Shown piece by piece: positions 5,518-5,653 of a stretch of DNA of 5,653 nucleotides. The stretch comes from Chloroflexi bacterium RBG_13_51_18. Its GTDB lineage: Bacteria; Chloroflexota; Dehalococcoidia; Dehalococcoidales; RBG-16-60-22. Each line of letters starts with the position of its first letter. Positions within the stretch are counted from its first letter, which is position 1. The notes beneath the pieces are model-generated. The model saw only the letters and a program-made list of their open reading frames with translations, ran no database searches and was not told where the DNA came from. The stretch covers positions 1 through 5,653 of the forward strand of contig MGMR01000021.1 of NCBI GenBank assembly GCA_001796495.1, written 5' to 3'. Made by a program: the position numbers and the translations under genes.

Positions 5518-5653
5518 ATGGCAAAAATCAGCATCGACCCAATCACCAGGCTAGAGGGACACGGCAAGATAGAGATTTTTCTCAACGCCGACGGCGAAGT
5601 GGAGAACACCTATCTCCAGATACCGGAGCTGCGCGGCTTCGAGAAGTTCTGCG
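5518..5653 (+). CDS. mvhA: F420-non-reducing hydrogenase large subunit (MvhA), 5' end only
   Basis: The first 45 codons are present and the gene runs off the window. The N-terminus has the large-subunit signature PITRLEGHGKIEI (residues 8-20) and then ELRGFEKFC (37-45), the start of the conserved L1 region that leads into the ELRGFExFxxGR motif and the first NiFe ligands. MvhA holds the NiFe(CN)2CO centre that splits H2. AGGGAG (5503-5508) lies 9 nt before the ATG. The C-terminal DPCxxC-type motif, where some relatives carry selenocysteine (methanococcal VhuU/VhuA), is outside the window, so it cannot be said whether this is a third selenoprotein. Confidence 0.93.
   Translation, partial: MAKISIDPITRLEGHGKIEIFLNADGEVENTYLQIPELRGFEKFC

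Noticed and set aside
1..5653. A methanogenic archaeon as the source
   Set aside because: The Hdr-Mvh genes are typical of methanogens, but SD-led overlapping genes, an intrinsic terminator and hairpins immediately after the UGA codons inside the coding sequence fit a bacterium.
1..5653. CRISPR array, tRNA or rRNA genes, insertion sequences
   Set aside because: I found no spaced direct repeats, cloverleaf-like segments, rRNA-like sequence, transposase motifs or terminal inverted repeats.

Overview
The window carries most of a bacterial electron-bifurcating hydrogenase/heterodisulfide-reductase operon. The order on the + strand is hdrC (719-1288), hdrB (1285-2157), hdrA (2168-4129), mvhD (4126-4548), mvhG (4541-5503) and the first 45 codons of mvhA (5518 to the window edge). 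The genes overlap by 4-8 nt or are separated by 10-14 nt, and each has a purine-rich ribosome binding site, so they look like one transcription unit.

The most striking point is that two of these genes look broken by an in-frame TGA and almost certainly are not. hdrA has TGA at 2750-2752, inside the conserved motif DCSA-x-ILTPKM, where HdrA proteins carry cysteine. mvhD has TGA at 4321-4323, inside VCG-x-HPGECHY, also a cysteine position in the family. In both cases the frame continues at once with conserved family sequence, and a stem-loop lies just 3' of the TGA within the coding region, as expected of a bacterial SECIS element. I annotate HdrA as a 653-residue selenoprotein (Sec195) and MvhD as a 140-residue selenoprotein (Sec66). 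A conventional gene caller would split each into two fragments.

Region by region: 1-227 is A+T-rich and non-coding apart from a doubtful 18-codon minus-strand ORF. 228-539 encodes an unrecognised 103-residue protein with two membrane segments. 540-718 holds a perfect 14-bp rho-independent terminator followed by a plausible sigma70-type promoter for the hdr operon. From 719 to the end is the hdr-mvh operon.

Working model: MvhA (NiFe site) would oxidise H2. Electrons would pass through MvhG and the [2Fe-2S] protein MvhD to the FAD of HdrA. There they would be bifurcated, one branch to ferredoxin through HdrA's ferredoxin domains and the other through HdrC to the CCG-type clusters of HdrB, which reduce a disulfide or another unknown acceptor. 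This role comes from the methanogen HdrABC-MvhADG complex. The bacterial acceptor cannot be read from this sequence.

Organism: a strict anaerobe with selenocysteine machinery. Shine-Dalgarno sites, a rho-independent terminator and hairpins directly after the UGA codons indicate a bacterium rather than a methanogen, because archaeal SECIS elements lie in untranslated regions. Candidates are Dehalococcoidia-like Chloroflexota, sulfate-reducing or syntrophic Desulfobacterota, or sulfate-reducing clostridia. I cannot choose between them from this window.
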